Shown: positions 48,757 to 55,943 of the stretch, in pieces
How positions within the stretch are numbered: the stretch's first letter is position 1
How the letters are laid out: each line of letters opens with the position of its first letter
The notes under the pieces: model-generated
Seen by the model: only the letters and a program-made list of their open reading frames with translations
The model's database searches: none
What the model was told of the DNA's origin: nothing
Assembly: GCF_004307995.1 (NCBI RefSeq)
Contig: NZ_SIRE01000023.1
Coordinates: 62,001-126,000, forward strand
Direction of reading: 5' to 3'
DNA from: Paenibacillus thalictri
GTDB taxonomy: Bacteria; Bacillota; Bacilli; Paenibacillales; NBRC-103111
DNA length: 64,000 nucleotides
Position numbers and translations under genes: made by a program

Positions 48757-49995
48757 CTATGTTCCTTCGCCCGCTGCAGCGGCCAAAAGCGGCGCCAGAC
48801 GATCATGAAGCGCCCGTTCCAAGTACGGATCGATATGCAGAAATCGCTTGAACTCGAGATATTCCCGCGCTAATAAAGCGACATCCGCAGAGCCGGCCTT
48901 GACGGCGCGAATCAGCACGTTTTTCGGCGTATGCTCCATATCGATAAACTCAACAAGCTGCGTGCGGTACCCCACCATCTCCAGCAGACGGGCGCGTACG
49001 GCGTCCGTGGCCAACGAGGCGAACCGCTCCTTGATAATGCCGTGCTCCAGCATCGGGCTGAGCACGCTGCTTTTCACCTGCGGCATCAGCTCATGCTGAC
49101 AGCAAGGCACCGACATGATGACCGATGCGTTCCAACGCACCGCCTTTTCCAGCGCCGCATCCGTGGCCGTATCGCAAGCGTGCAGCGTCACGACCATATC
49201 GGCCTGCTCTACAGCCGAATAATCGGCGATATCCCCCACCCTAAAATGCAGACGGTCGCAGCCCAGCTTACCGGCCAATTCGCTGCAATGCCGGATGACG
49301 TCTTCTTTCAAATCAAGCCCGGTAATCTCAATATCAAACCCCTGTAAATCTTTCAAATAATAATAAAGGGCAAACGTCAAATAAGACTTGCCGCAGCCGA
49401 AATCGACGATACGCAGCGTCCGGCCCGTCGGCAAATGCTGCACCACATCGGCGATCATTTCAACAAATCGGTTGATTTGGCGGAACTTATCGTATTTTTT
49501 GGCCAGCACCCTGCCCTCGGGGCTCATAACGCCCAGTTCCACGAGAAATGGTACCGGCCGGCCTTCCTCCAGCACATATTGCTTTTTGCGGTTATGCGCA
49601 AGCTCCGCGGTTTGCTTGGTCGCCGGCTTCTTCAGCACGGCCGCCTTGTTTTTCTTGCTGATGAGAATCTGGTAGTCGGCCGACGCCGTTTGATACAGCC
49701 CTTGGCGGAACGTATCCGCGAATAACACCCCAAGTCTCCGTTCCGCTTCCTCCGGCAGTAAATTGTCGTGTTTCACCTTTTTGCCGTAAAAATAACTGAA
49801 TTGATAATGCAGCGCACCCTTCAGCTCGACCGGCTTGACGATCACCTTGCTGAATCCTTCGGGATCGGATTTGCGCAGTTGGCTTAGTGTCGCCTGTATA
49901 AGCAAACGGCTCGAAAGCAGCTCCGCCGTCAATTGTTGTATGTTCTCCATGTTGGTGACAAACCCCGTTCCGCTCAATTTCGTTTCCATTATCAT
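48757..49995 (-). CDS. SAM-dependent methyltransferase
   Basis: ATG at 49995 (or 49989) is behind AAGGGACAGG, giving about 412 residues; the upstream frame lacks a ribosome site. The N-terminal 180 residues are a separate domain ('QFSYFYGKKVKHDNL'). The Rossmann domain has motif I 'LRIVDFGCGKSYLTFALYYYL', an acidic loop 'ITGLDLKEDVI' and a 'VTLHACDTATDAAL' block followed by 'SVPCCQHEL'. This layout is found in the Methyltransf_32-like group, thought to act on RNA or protein; the substrate is not known. Confidence 0.82.
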   Translation of the reverse strand: MIMETKLSGTGFVTNMENIQQLTAELLSSRLLIQATLSQLRKSDPEGFSKVIVKPVELKGALHYQFSYFYGKKVKHDNLLPEEAERRLGVLFADTFRQGLYQTASADYQILISKKNKAAVLKKPATKQTAELAHNRKKQYVLEEGRPVPFLVELGVMSPEGRVLAKKYDKFRQINRFVEMIADVVQHLPTGRTLRIVDFGCGKSYLTFALYYYLKDLQGFDIEITGLDLKEDVIRHCSELAGKLGCDRLHFRVGDIADYSAVEQADMVVTLHACDTATDAALEKAVRWNASVIMSVPCCQHELMPQVKSSVLSPMLEHGIIKERFASLATDAVRARLLEMVGYRTQLVEFIDMEHTPKNVLIRAVKAGSADVALLAREYLEFKRFLHIDPYLERALHDRLAPLLAAAAGEGT

Positions 49996-50054
49996 CCTGT
50001 CCCTTGCATCATACCAAACCCCGGCGCGCCAAGCAAAGCTTTCACAAAATGCAC

Positions 50055-50088
50055 AAAAAAGAAGCCCCATCATACTTCACGGGACTTC
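50055..50088 (-). terminator. Terminator of dps
   Basis: Minus strand: GAAG-CCC pairs with GGG-CTTC around a 12-base loop, followed by TTTTTT. Confidence 0.7.
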
Positions 50089-50109
50089 ATTGCGACCTCG
50101 ATATCTTGT

Positions 50110-50565
50110 TTAGCGGCCCGAAAAAGACCGCAGCATCCATACATGCTTCTCCAGACTGCTGCATAGTCCAAGGAGCATATCCGACGTGGCCTGGTCTCCG
50201 CCCGCTTCGGCTATGCTCATGCCTTGCTTCAGCTCACCGATCACCGTTTGAAAATCGCCGGCCAACGTCTGAACCATCTGCTCCGCCGTTTCCCCGCCCG
50301 CAGCTTCTTTCACGGTAGCCGTCTGCAGCGCCTCCTTAAGCGTGGCGACCGGTTTGCCTCCCAGCGTCAGCAGCCGTTCCGCCAAGTCGTCGATCGCTTG
50401 AGCCGCTTCGTTGTACAGCTCCTCAAACTTCACGTGAAGCGTGAAGAAATGGGGTCCCTTCACGTACCAGTGGTAATTGTGCAGCTTGACAAACAACACG
50501 TTCCAATTGGCAACTTGCGTATTCAGCACCGTCGTGACATCTTTTGTTAATGTGTTTGTTGTCAT
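50110..50565 (-). CDS. dps: Dps-family ferritin-like protein
   Basis: The 151-residue protein starts at ATG behind AAGGAGGG. The ferroxidase signature '[22 protein letters not shown]' carries the His, Asp/Glu ligands shared between two subunits in Dps dodecamers, followed by '[15 protein letters not shown]'. It would oxidise and store iron and protect DNA from peroxide. It is monocistronic. Confidence 0.92.
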   Translation of the reverse strand: MTTNTLTKDVTTVLNTQVANWNVLFVKLHNYHWYVKGPHFFTLHVKFEELYNEAAQAIDDLAERLLTLGGKPVATLKEALQTATVKEAAGGETAEQMVQTLAGDFQTVIGELKQGMSIAEAGGDQATSDMLLGLCSSLEKHVWMLRSFSGR

Positions 50566-50634
50566 GGCTATCCCTCCTTCCTAGCTTTAGTGTTGCGCCT
50601 CTACCGCCAAAATATGCCTCCCTTCAACGCGAAA

Positions 50635-50668
50635 AAGACCGGGTCCCGATAAAAGGAAACCCGGTCTT
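50635..50668 (-). terminator. Terminator of the aldo/keto reductase gene
   Basis: AAGACCGGGT pairs perfectly with ACCCGGTCTT; on the minus strand TTTTTCG follows. Confidence 0.8.
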
Positions 50669-50675
50669 GCTTATG

Positions 50676-51506
50676 CTAGAAATTAAAGTTGTCCGGATCC
50701 GCGCCGAAGCGCTGATTGCGGTTCATGGTCTCGATTTGCGCCATATCTTCAGCCGTCAGCTCAAAGCCGAACAGATCGCTGTTTTCGCGGATACGGTTTT
50801 CGTTGACCGATTTCGGAATCGTCACAACTCCATTTTGCAAATCCCAGCGCAGTATGATCTGTGCCGGCGATTTTCCGTATTTGGCGGCAAGTCCGGCAAG
50901 CACCGGATGGTCCAGCGAATTGCCTTGCATCAGCGGGCTCCACGCCTCAAGCTGAATGCGGTTTTCACTGCAGAACGCGCGAAGCTCCTTCTGCTGCAGC
51001 AGCGGGTGAAACTCCACCTGATTGACCATCGGCGTAATCTCGCTGTTCTGCATCACATCCTGCAAATGATGAACCTGGAAGTTGCTGACGCCGATCGCCC
51101 GCACCGCACCGTCACGGTACAGCTTCTCCAGCGCGCGCCATGTATCTTTATATTTTCCTTTAACCGGCCAATGAACCAGGTACAAATCAATCATGTCCAG
51201 CCCCAACTTGCGGCGGCTTTCGTCAAATGCTTTCAATGTGGAGTCATAACCTTGGTTGGCATTCCACACCTTGGTCGTCACAAAAAGCTGGTCCCGCGCA
51301 ATACCGCTGCGCTGAATCGCCTGACCGACGCCTTCTTCATTTCCGTATACCGCAGCCGTATCGATGCTCACGTAACCAGTGCGAATCGCCGTTTCGACTG
51401 CCCGTTCCACTTCGCCGCCTTCTTGTACCTTCCACACCCCGAGCCCCACCCAAGGCATATGAACCCCATTATGTAATACGGTCGTATCTTTGATTGATGA
51501 TGGCAT
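50676..51506 (-). CDS. Aldo/keto reductase (AKR, YtbE-like)
   Basis: ATG at 51506 follows AGGAGG, giving 276 residues, the usual family length. Catalytic residues: Asp and Tyr in 'SIDTAAVYGNEEGVG', Lys in 'FVTTKVW' and His in 'YLVHWPVK'. The end 'IPKSVNENRIRENSDLFGFEL' binds NADPH. It reduces aldehydes or keto acids. The frame remains open upstream through a triple hairpin repeat that forms the leader, but the ribosome site places the start after it. Confidence 0.9.
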   Translation of the reverse strand: MPSSIKDTTVLHNGVHMPWVGLGVWKVQEGGEVERAVETAIRTGYVSIDTAAVYGNEEGVGQAIQRSGIARDQLFVTTKVWNANQGYDSTLKAFDESRRKLGLDMIDLYLVHWPVKGKYKDTWRALEKLYRDGAVRAIGVSNFQVHHLQDVMQNSEITPMVNQVEFHPLLQQKELRAFCSENRIQLEAWSPLMQGNSLDHPVLAGLAAKYGKSPAQIILRWDLQNGVVTIPKSVNENRIRENSDLFGFELTAEDMAQIETMNRNQRFGADPDNFNF

Positions 51507-51521
51507 TGAGATTCCTCCTAA

Positions 51522-51636
51522 GAGTTTTGCGAAGCAAAACTTGCTTCGTAAGCATTGGCTTTTGAGTTTTGCGAAGCAAAACTTGCTTCTTAAGCGTTGG
51601 CTTTGAGTTTTGCGAAGCAAAACTTGCTTCGTAAGC
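51522..51636. repeat. Three tandem hairpin repeats of about 41-42 bp
   Basis: Units start at 51522, 51564 and 51605, each opening GAGTTTTGCGAAGCAAAAC and continuing TTGCTTCGTAAGC. Each contains the perfect dyad GTTTTGC-GAA-GCAAAAC, and the third unit lacks the last bases. They lie directly before the ribosome site of the reductase gene, so its mRNA leader would carry three stacked hairpins. Confidence 0.9.
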
Positions 51637-51701
51637 TGGTCCCTACTCATCATACCACAACCGGATGTTCCTACAAACTTGCCCCGTGACCGCGGCGGCA
51701 A

Positions 51702-52568
51702 TTACCCGCCGTAGCTGTATGTCGGCAATCCGCGGACTCCCGGTTTCACCCGAAACACGCCGCCCGCCAGCGGATATTCCTCGTCGTTTCCGGTTCTTGC
51801 CGTCGTAATGTACAACTCATCCCGGTTCTCCCCGCCAAACGCACAAGAAGAAGCGCGCGCAGCCGGGACTGGAATGTAGGATAACCGTTCTCCGGTTTGC
51901 GGGTTCCAGCGCGACACTTTGAAGCCGCCCCACTGCGCAACCCACAGCATCCCTTCTTCATCTACCGTCATGCCGTCGGGGAAACCTTCTCCTTCGCCCA
52001 ACTCTACAACGATACGTTTGTTCGATATCGAACCGGTCGCTACATCATAATCGTAAGCGGCAACCTGCTTTGTCGGAGAATCGATGTAATACATCACTTT
52101 ATGATCAGGGCTCCACCCCAATCCGTTGGATGTGGTGACGTTCACTTCCATTGTGCGGAGGCTGCCGTCCACGTTAAGACAGTACAGCTTGCCGGCTTCT
52201 TTCACCTTTTCCTTTAAATCCATCGTCCCCGCCCAGAATCGTCCTTTCGGGTCGCATTTGCCGTCATTGAACCGATTGCCCGGCTGATCCGCCTCCGGAT
52301 CCACAATCTGCTGCAGTTGCTCCGTCTCCAGGTCAAGCGCGTAAAATCCATTCCTCAGCACAACCATCAGACCGCCGCCGGTGCGTGGCACGACGGCGCC
52401 AATCTCTTGATCAAGCTGAATCACCCGGTTGCTCCCCGACGCAGGATCGTGAATATGTACTCTTTTCTCTACGATATCGACCCACAACAGCTTACCTGCC
52501 TGTTCATCCCAACAAGGCCCTTCGCCCAGCGTCGCCTTTGCGTCCACAACCAATTCCACTGACTCCAT
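51702..52568 (-). CDS. SMP-30/gluconolactonase family protein
   Basis: ATG at 52568 follows GGGAGGG, giving 288 residues. The six-bladed propeller family is shown by 'LGEGPCWDEQAGKLLWVDI' with the metal-binding Glu, 'RFNDGKCDPKGRFWAGTMD', 'TSNGLGWSPDHKVMYYID' and 'FPDGMTVDEEGMLWVAQWGG'. It probably opens a sugar lactone. The substrate is uncertain, as regucalcin-like members vary. Confidence 0.88.
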   Translation of the reverse strand: MESVELVVDAKATLGEGPCWDEQAGKLLWVDIVEKRVHIHDPASGSNRVIQLDQEIGAVVPRTGGGLMVVLRNGFYALDLETEQLQQIVDPEADQPGNRFNDGKCDPKGRFWAGTMDLKEKVKEAGKLYCLNVDGSLRTMEVNVTTSNGLGWSPDHKVMYYIDSPTKQVAAYDYDVATGSISNKRIVVELGEGEGFPDGMTVDEEGMLWVAQWGGFKVSRWNPQTGERLSYIPVPAARASSCAFGGENRDELYITTARTGNDEEYPLAGGVFRVKPGVRGLPTYSYGG

Positions 52569-52737
52569 TAAATTCCCTCCCATTTTTTGCTGCTTATCCA
52601 TGATTGTAGCATGTTTGTCAGGCAGCGGGCAGCCTGAAATTGGAGTAACTCCTGTTGGTTTCAGCGGTGTTGAGCCAGTACTCCACTGTGCCGGTATGCA
52701 GAGTTAATTTGGAAATTATTCTGGTCGCATAAATACT

Positions 52738-53049
52738 TCAAAGCAGCTTTTGGTAATCGCGTTTACTATAAATAATGCGTCGGATTTCTACAATCTTGCC
52801 CTCTACAACATAAAATACAAGATAATTCTCAACAACAAGCATTCGGTAGTCATTCTTAAGCCTTCCCACACCTCTGTAATGATGTCCGGAGAAAGGAAAT
52901 TGCTGTAGATTAGAAATAGCCTTATCAAGCTTATCGACAAGTAACATGGCTGCATCTGGTGCAAATAGCTGTTCGCTAATATACTGAACGATATCTATCA
53001 AATCTGATTGGGCTATTGCAAGATAACGTAAGCTATACTCTTTTTCCAC
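52738..53049 (-). CDS. ParE/RelE-family toxin
   Basis: The 103-residue protein starts at GTG behind AAAGGGG. 'YLAIAQSDLIDIVQYISEQL', 'LQQFPFSGHHYRGVG', 'YRMLVVENYLVFYVVEGKIVEIRRIIYSKRDY' is the ParE/RelE fold, full length. Members poison gyrase or cut mRNA on the ribosome; which applies here is not clear. It lies 22 bp after the methylase-like gene and so is in its operon, while the matching Phd-type antitoxin is about 2 kb away upstream. This separation is unusual, since such pairs nearly always overlap. Confidence 0.85.
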   Translation of the reverse strand: MEKEYSLRYLAIAQSDLIDIVQYISEQLFAPDAAMLLVDKLDKAISNLQQFPFSGHHYRGVGRLKNDYRMLVVENYLVFYVVEGKIVEIRRIIYSKRDYQKLL

Positions 53050-53071
53050 TATCCAATCCCCTTTAAACCGT

Positions 53072-54922
53072 CTAATCCATTCCTATACGTTCAAGCAATA
53101 TGTTCCTTTGTGATACAAACTTTTTTTCTGCTTCCACTAATTTTTCTTCGTATTCTAGCTTATTCTGCTTTAACTTCCCTCCCACTTCATTCATTATCTC
53201 AATTGGAAATGACGGGATTTCAAGCTGCTCTAATTTGGAAGGGTTGATCAGTTTAATTGTTGTCCCCGTTTGTAAGGCATCTATCATCCTACGCCCCATA
53301 TCGCTTTGTAAAAATTCATATAAAACATAAGCGTTGTATCGCTCAGGATTTACTCGAATAATGGATAAATTGCCGCTTATAAAGGCCTCATGAAAAGGAT
53401 CTTCTACCATGGCAAATTTGATTGCAGACCCTTTCGAAGTGATGAGGATATCCATCGGTTGAATGGCAAACTTCTTAAGCCAATCTTGTTTTTTATAGGT
53501 AATTCTCGACACTTCGTCGTAATGAATTCTTCCATTTTCAATATCTTTAATGTTGAGAAAATAATGTGTTGCCAACACCCTGAGATCTTCATATTCATCT
53601 TTCGACAATTGAACCCCCCGTTTGATTTCTGCAATTTCACCAAGTTTCACTGTATCCTGAAATGAATTCTTCAAAACATCAAAGTCTAAATATTCTTTTG
53701 AATTAAGGCTAAAGTTATAGGATTCAATTTTCTCAATGTCTACTAGTCTGCAAAATCGCCCCTCTTCAATTCCATTCCAATAAGAGTCAATGATTTTTGA
53801 AAGACCTTCCTCGGTAATTGCATGTTGATTTCGGTTTATTCTGTACGAATAACTTTCAGCATTTATAAACAATATTTTGCCCTGTCTATTTTCAGGTTTC
53901 CTTTTATTAAAAATGATCAGTTCTGTACTGGTACCCCTTGTAAAGTAAAGATTTTCCGGCAATGTGATAATCGCTTCAATTAAATCCTTACCGAGGATTG
54001 ATTCCCTGATATGAACTTCCGTTCTTCTAACTAACGTGCCCTTTGTGCCGACAACAATGGCTTTGCCTTTCTGACTCAGATGGTACAATACATTCTGATA
54101 AAAAGCCCAATCGGCCGACGATTTCGGAGGAATACCATACCCGTACCTTGGATCGTCCCATGCAATCTCTTGATCCCAAACAATGCCAAGAGGAGCATCT
54201 GAAAAAATAAAATCATAAGTGCGGCCCGAGCCGTCCCCATCTAGAGGGTCCAGTACATCTCTATTAACGATCTCAAAGTCAGGGACTCGATTTACAAGCA
54301 TTAACAGTTTGGAAATTAAATAGGACGATACGTTAACTTCTTCTCCATAGTAGGATATGAAATTATCTTTTCCTGAAGTTTTCAATCGATGATAAATCTC
54401 AAGATAAACGCTCGAAATCCCAGAACAATAATCGGCAAATGATCGAATATGTTCAAAGCGGACCAAGCCAAGTGACAGGTTGATTATGGATGCCGGAGTT
54501 CCATGGGTCGCTTCATTGCCGCCAAATTTAAAAGCCAGCAAGTTGATAAACCGTACCATTTCATCATGATTCATGAATGGAAAATGGTGCAATTGTTTTA
54601 TTACAGTCTCCAATGCCCGATGAGTAGAGTTATTTGAAAAATGAAGGAATGAAGAGATAAGACCTGTGAAAATACCTTGAAGCTGTCCAAACTCATTCTC
54701 CAAATGCTTCATTCTGCCATCTAACCATTTCACAGTCGCCCGTTCTTGAAAAATCCGGGCCCATTGCACATTTTTCTCAAAGCCTGGTTCAAGAGCATTT
54801 AAATAATAGATTGACGCTACAACCAGTAAAATACGAATAGATTGTTCATTAGTGTACAACCCTCTTAACTCATTAAGACAGACCAAAATCAATTTATCCA
54901 ATTCGGCATCTATATCTCTCAC
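53072..54922 (-). CDS. Fused HsdM/HsdS-like protein with degenerate methylase motifs
   Basis: GTG at 54922 follows AAAGGATGG, for 616 residues. Residues 1-130 are a helical HsdM-like N-terminus. The methylase part (about 130-390) keeps the order of type I N6-adenine methylases ('THGTPASIINLSLGL', 'DFIFSDAPLG', 'KAIVVGTKGTLVRR', 'IIFNKRK'), but the SAM motif reads 'ADYCSG' where PACGSGG is expected, and the catalytic NPPF/Y is 'DAPL'. Methylation is therefore doubtful. Residues 430-616 resemble a single HsdS target-recognition domain with a coiled end ('KLGEIAEIKRGVQLSK', 'ILITSKGSA', 'LINPSKLEQLEIP'). No hsdR is nearby. The gene is A+T rich compared with its flanks and sits between an antitoxin and a toxin gene. 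Confidence 0.8.
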   Translation of the reverse strand: MRDIDAELDKLILVCLNELRGLYTNEQSIRILLVVASIYYLNALEPGFEKNVQWARIFQERATVKWLDGRMKHLENEFGQLQGIFTGLISSFLHFSNNSTHRALETVIKQLHHFPFMNHDEMVRFINLLAFKFGGNEATHGTPASIINLSLGLVRFEHIRSFADYCSGISSVYLEIYHRLKTSGKDNFISYYGEEVNVSSYLISKLLMLVNRVPDFEIVNRDVLDPLDGDGSGRTYDFIFSDAPLGIVWDQEIAWDDPRYGYGIPPKSSADWAFYQNVLYHLSQKGKAIVVGTKGTLVRRTEVHIRESILGKDLIEAIITLPENLYFTRGTSTELIIFNKRKPENRQGKILFINAESYSYRINRNQHAITEEGLSKIIDSYWNGIEEGRFCRLVDIEKIESYNFSLNSKEYLDFDVLKNSFQDTVKLGEIAEIKRGVQLSKDEYEDLRVLATHYFLNIKDIENGRIHYDEVSRITYKKQDWLKKFAIQPMDILITSKGSAIKFAMVEDPFHEAFISGNLSIIRVNPERYNAYVLYEFLQSDMGRRMIDALQTGTTIKLINPSKLEQLEIPSFPIEIMNEVGGKLKQNKLEYEEKLVEAEKKFVSQRNILLERIGMD

Positions 54923-54939
54923 TACGCAGCCATCCTTTC

Positions 54940-54955
54940 AGGTATGCGCATACCT
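54940..54955. promoter_or_regulatory. Perfect 16-bp palindrome, operator candidate 1
   Basis: AGGTATGCGCATACCT is its own reverse complement. It lies 18 bp before the GTG of the methylase-like gene, downstream of or within its promoter, where a bound protein would block expression. Confidence 0.7.
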
Positions 54956-54974
54956 TATAATTTTATCCAAAAAA

Positions 54975-54987
54975 AGGTATGCGCATA
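54975..54987. promoter_or_regulatory. Second copy of the palindrome, operator candidate 2
   Basis: AGGTATGCGCATA repeats the first 13 bases of operator 1, starting 35 bp further upstream. A TAAAAT/TTATAA region that could be a -10 lies between the two copies. Confidence 0.6.
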
Positions 54988-55070
54988 TTCGGATTGTATC
55001 ATGGAGCAAATTGGTCGTCAAGAAAGTCAAACAAACTGGAGGTCAGCAACCCCCAGTTTAATGTAATCCA

Positions 55071-55349
55071 TTATCTTTTTTCTTCCTTACGCAGACGTTG
55101 TCTTAATTGCTTAAACACCTCGTCGTGGCTATAACGGATGTCAGAGTTATTTGCTTCGATTTCAGCCTCTTGCAGCTTTGCAAATATCTCGTTGTTGTAC
55201 TGCATATTCTCATATTGCTCAATACTCATGACAACCATATCACCATGTCCGTTTTTTGTAAGAAACACGGGCTCCTGAGCTTCATGAACAATCTTTGATA
55301 TTTCGGCAAAATGATTTCGCAAATCGGATACAGGTCTAATATGTGGCAT
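55071..55349 (-). CDS. Phd/YefM-family antitoxin
   Basis: ATG at 55349 follows GGAGGTGGG and gives 92 residues. 'VSDLRNHFAEISKIVHEAQEPVFLTKNGHGDMVVMSIEQYE' is the Phd/YefM N-terminal DNA-binding and dimer domain; the C-terminal part is acidic and helical as expected for toxin binding. Its likely toxin is the ParE/RelE protein at 52738, on the other side of the HsdM/S-like gene. A palindrome directly upstream is a candidate site for autorepression. Confidence 0.88.
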   Translation of the reverse strand: MPHIRPVSDLRNHFAEISKIVHEAQEPVFLTKNGHGDMVVMSIEQYENMQYNNEIFAKLQEAEIEANNSDIRYSHDEVFKQLRQRLRKEEKR

Positions 55350-55372
55350 GGCACCCACCTCCTAACATTATT

Positions 55373-55390
55373 TTATCATTATTATGATAA
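55373..55390. promoter_or_regulatory. Antitoxin operator candidate
   Basis: TTATCAT and ATGATAA form a perfect dyad around TATT, 24 bp before the antitoxin ATG; a further TTATCAT half-site lies at about 55401-55407. It is A+T rich and probably overlaps the promoter. Confidence 0.55.
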
Positions 55391-55438
55391 TCACTCAACT
55401 TTATCATCTATATAAATCTGCCGTCGAAACAAAATCAA

Positions 55439-55477
55439 CAAAAAAGACCCGTACCGGTCATGTCACCGGGTACGGGC
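55439..55477 (-). terminator. Terminator of the small helical protein gene
   Basis: Minus strand: CCCGTACC-GGT pairs with ACC-GGTACGGG, followed by CTTTTTT. Confidence 0.8.
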
Positions 55478-55502
55478 CTTAGGCCGTGGCGCGGCGTTCA
55501 GG

Positions 55503-55772
55503 TTAGCTTTGGAGGTTCTGCTCCGCTTCCTGAAGCGCCTGCTTGTCTTGCTCCAGCGACTCGGCCGCTTGCTGCAGCGGCTCCTGATATTCGCTGTCTG
55601 CTGCTTGTGCGATTGCGGCTTCCGCATGTTCGATCGAGTGGCGAGCTTGCTCCACCGTCACTTGCGTCGGATGGCTCTGTGCCTGAGTGACCGCGTTGTG
55701 AACCGACTCAACCGAATTTTGCGCTTGTGAAATCGGATTTTGCGACTGCAAGCTGGAATCATATCTTGGCAT
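55503..55772 (-). CDS. Small Gln/Ala-rich helical protein
   Basis: ATG after GAGGAGGATC begins 89 residues that are nearly all helix-forming and polar, rich in Gln, Ala, Glu and Ser, with very few Lys or Arg. Repeating 'AxxxIExAxxA' spacing suggests a short coiled coil ('VEQARHSIEHAEAAIAQAAD', 'AAESLEQDKQALQEAEQNL'). It has no signal or membrane segment and I do not recognise a family. A good ribosome site and a terminator frame it as a single gene. Confidence 0.72.
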   Translation of the reverse strand: MPRYDSSLQSQNPISQAQNSVESVHNAVTQAQSHPTQVTVEQARHSIEHAEAAIAQAADSEYQEPLQQAAESLEQDKQALQEAEQNLQS

Positions 55773-55943
55773 GTGCTCTGATCCTCCTCGAATGGGGTAT
55801 GCAGGTTAGCTGCACTTTATAATGTGAGGATGCGGCTTGTTTTTTATGCAGATCTTGGAGCCTGGATGGTCCCACGAGCGGCAATCAGCCTCGTTCGGCT
55901 GCGGGCGCTTCCGGACGCGGTCTTTATCGATAGGCGAAAAAAA

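Noticed and set aside
51522-51636. CRISPR array or insertion-sequence end
   Set aside because: Only three contiguous hairpin units with no unique spacers and no transposase nearby.
53072-54922. Ordinary type I restriction-modification locus
   Set aside because: No hsdR gene is present, M and S are fused, and both methylase motifs are altered.
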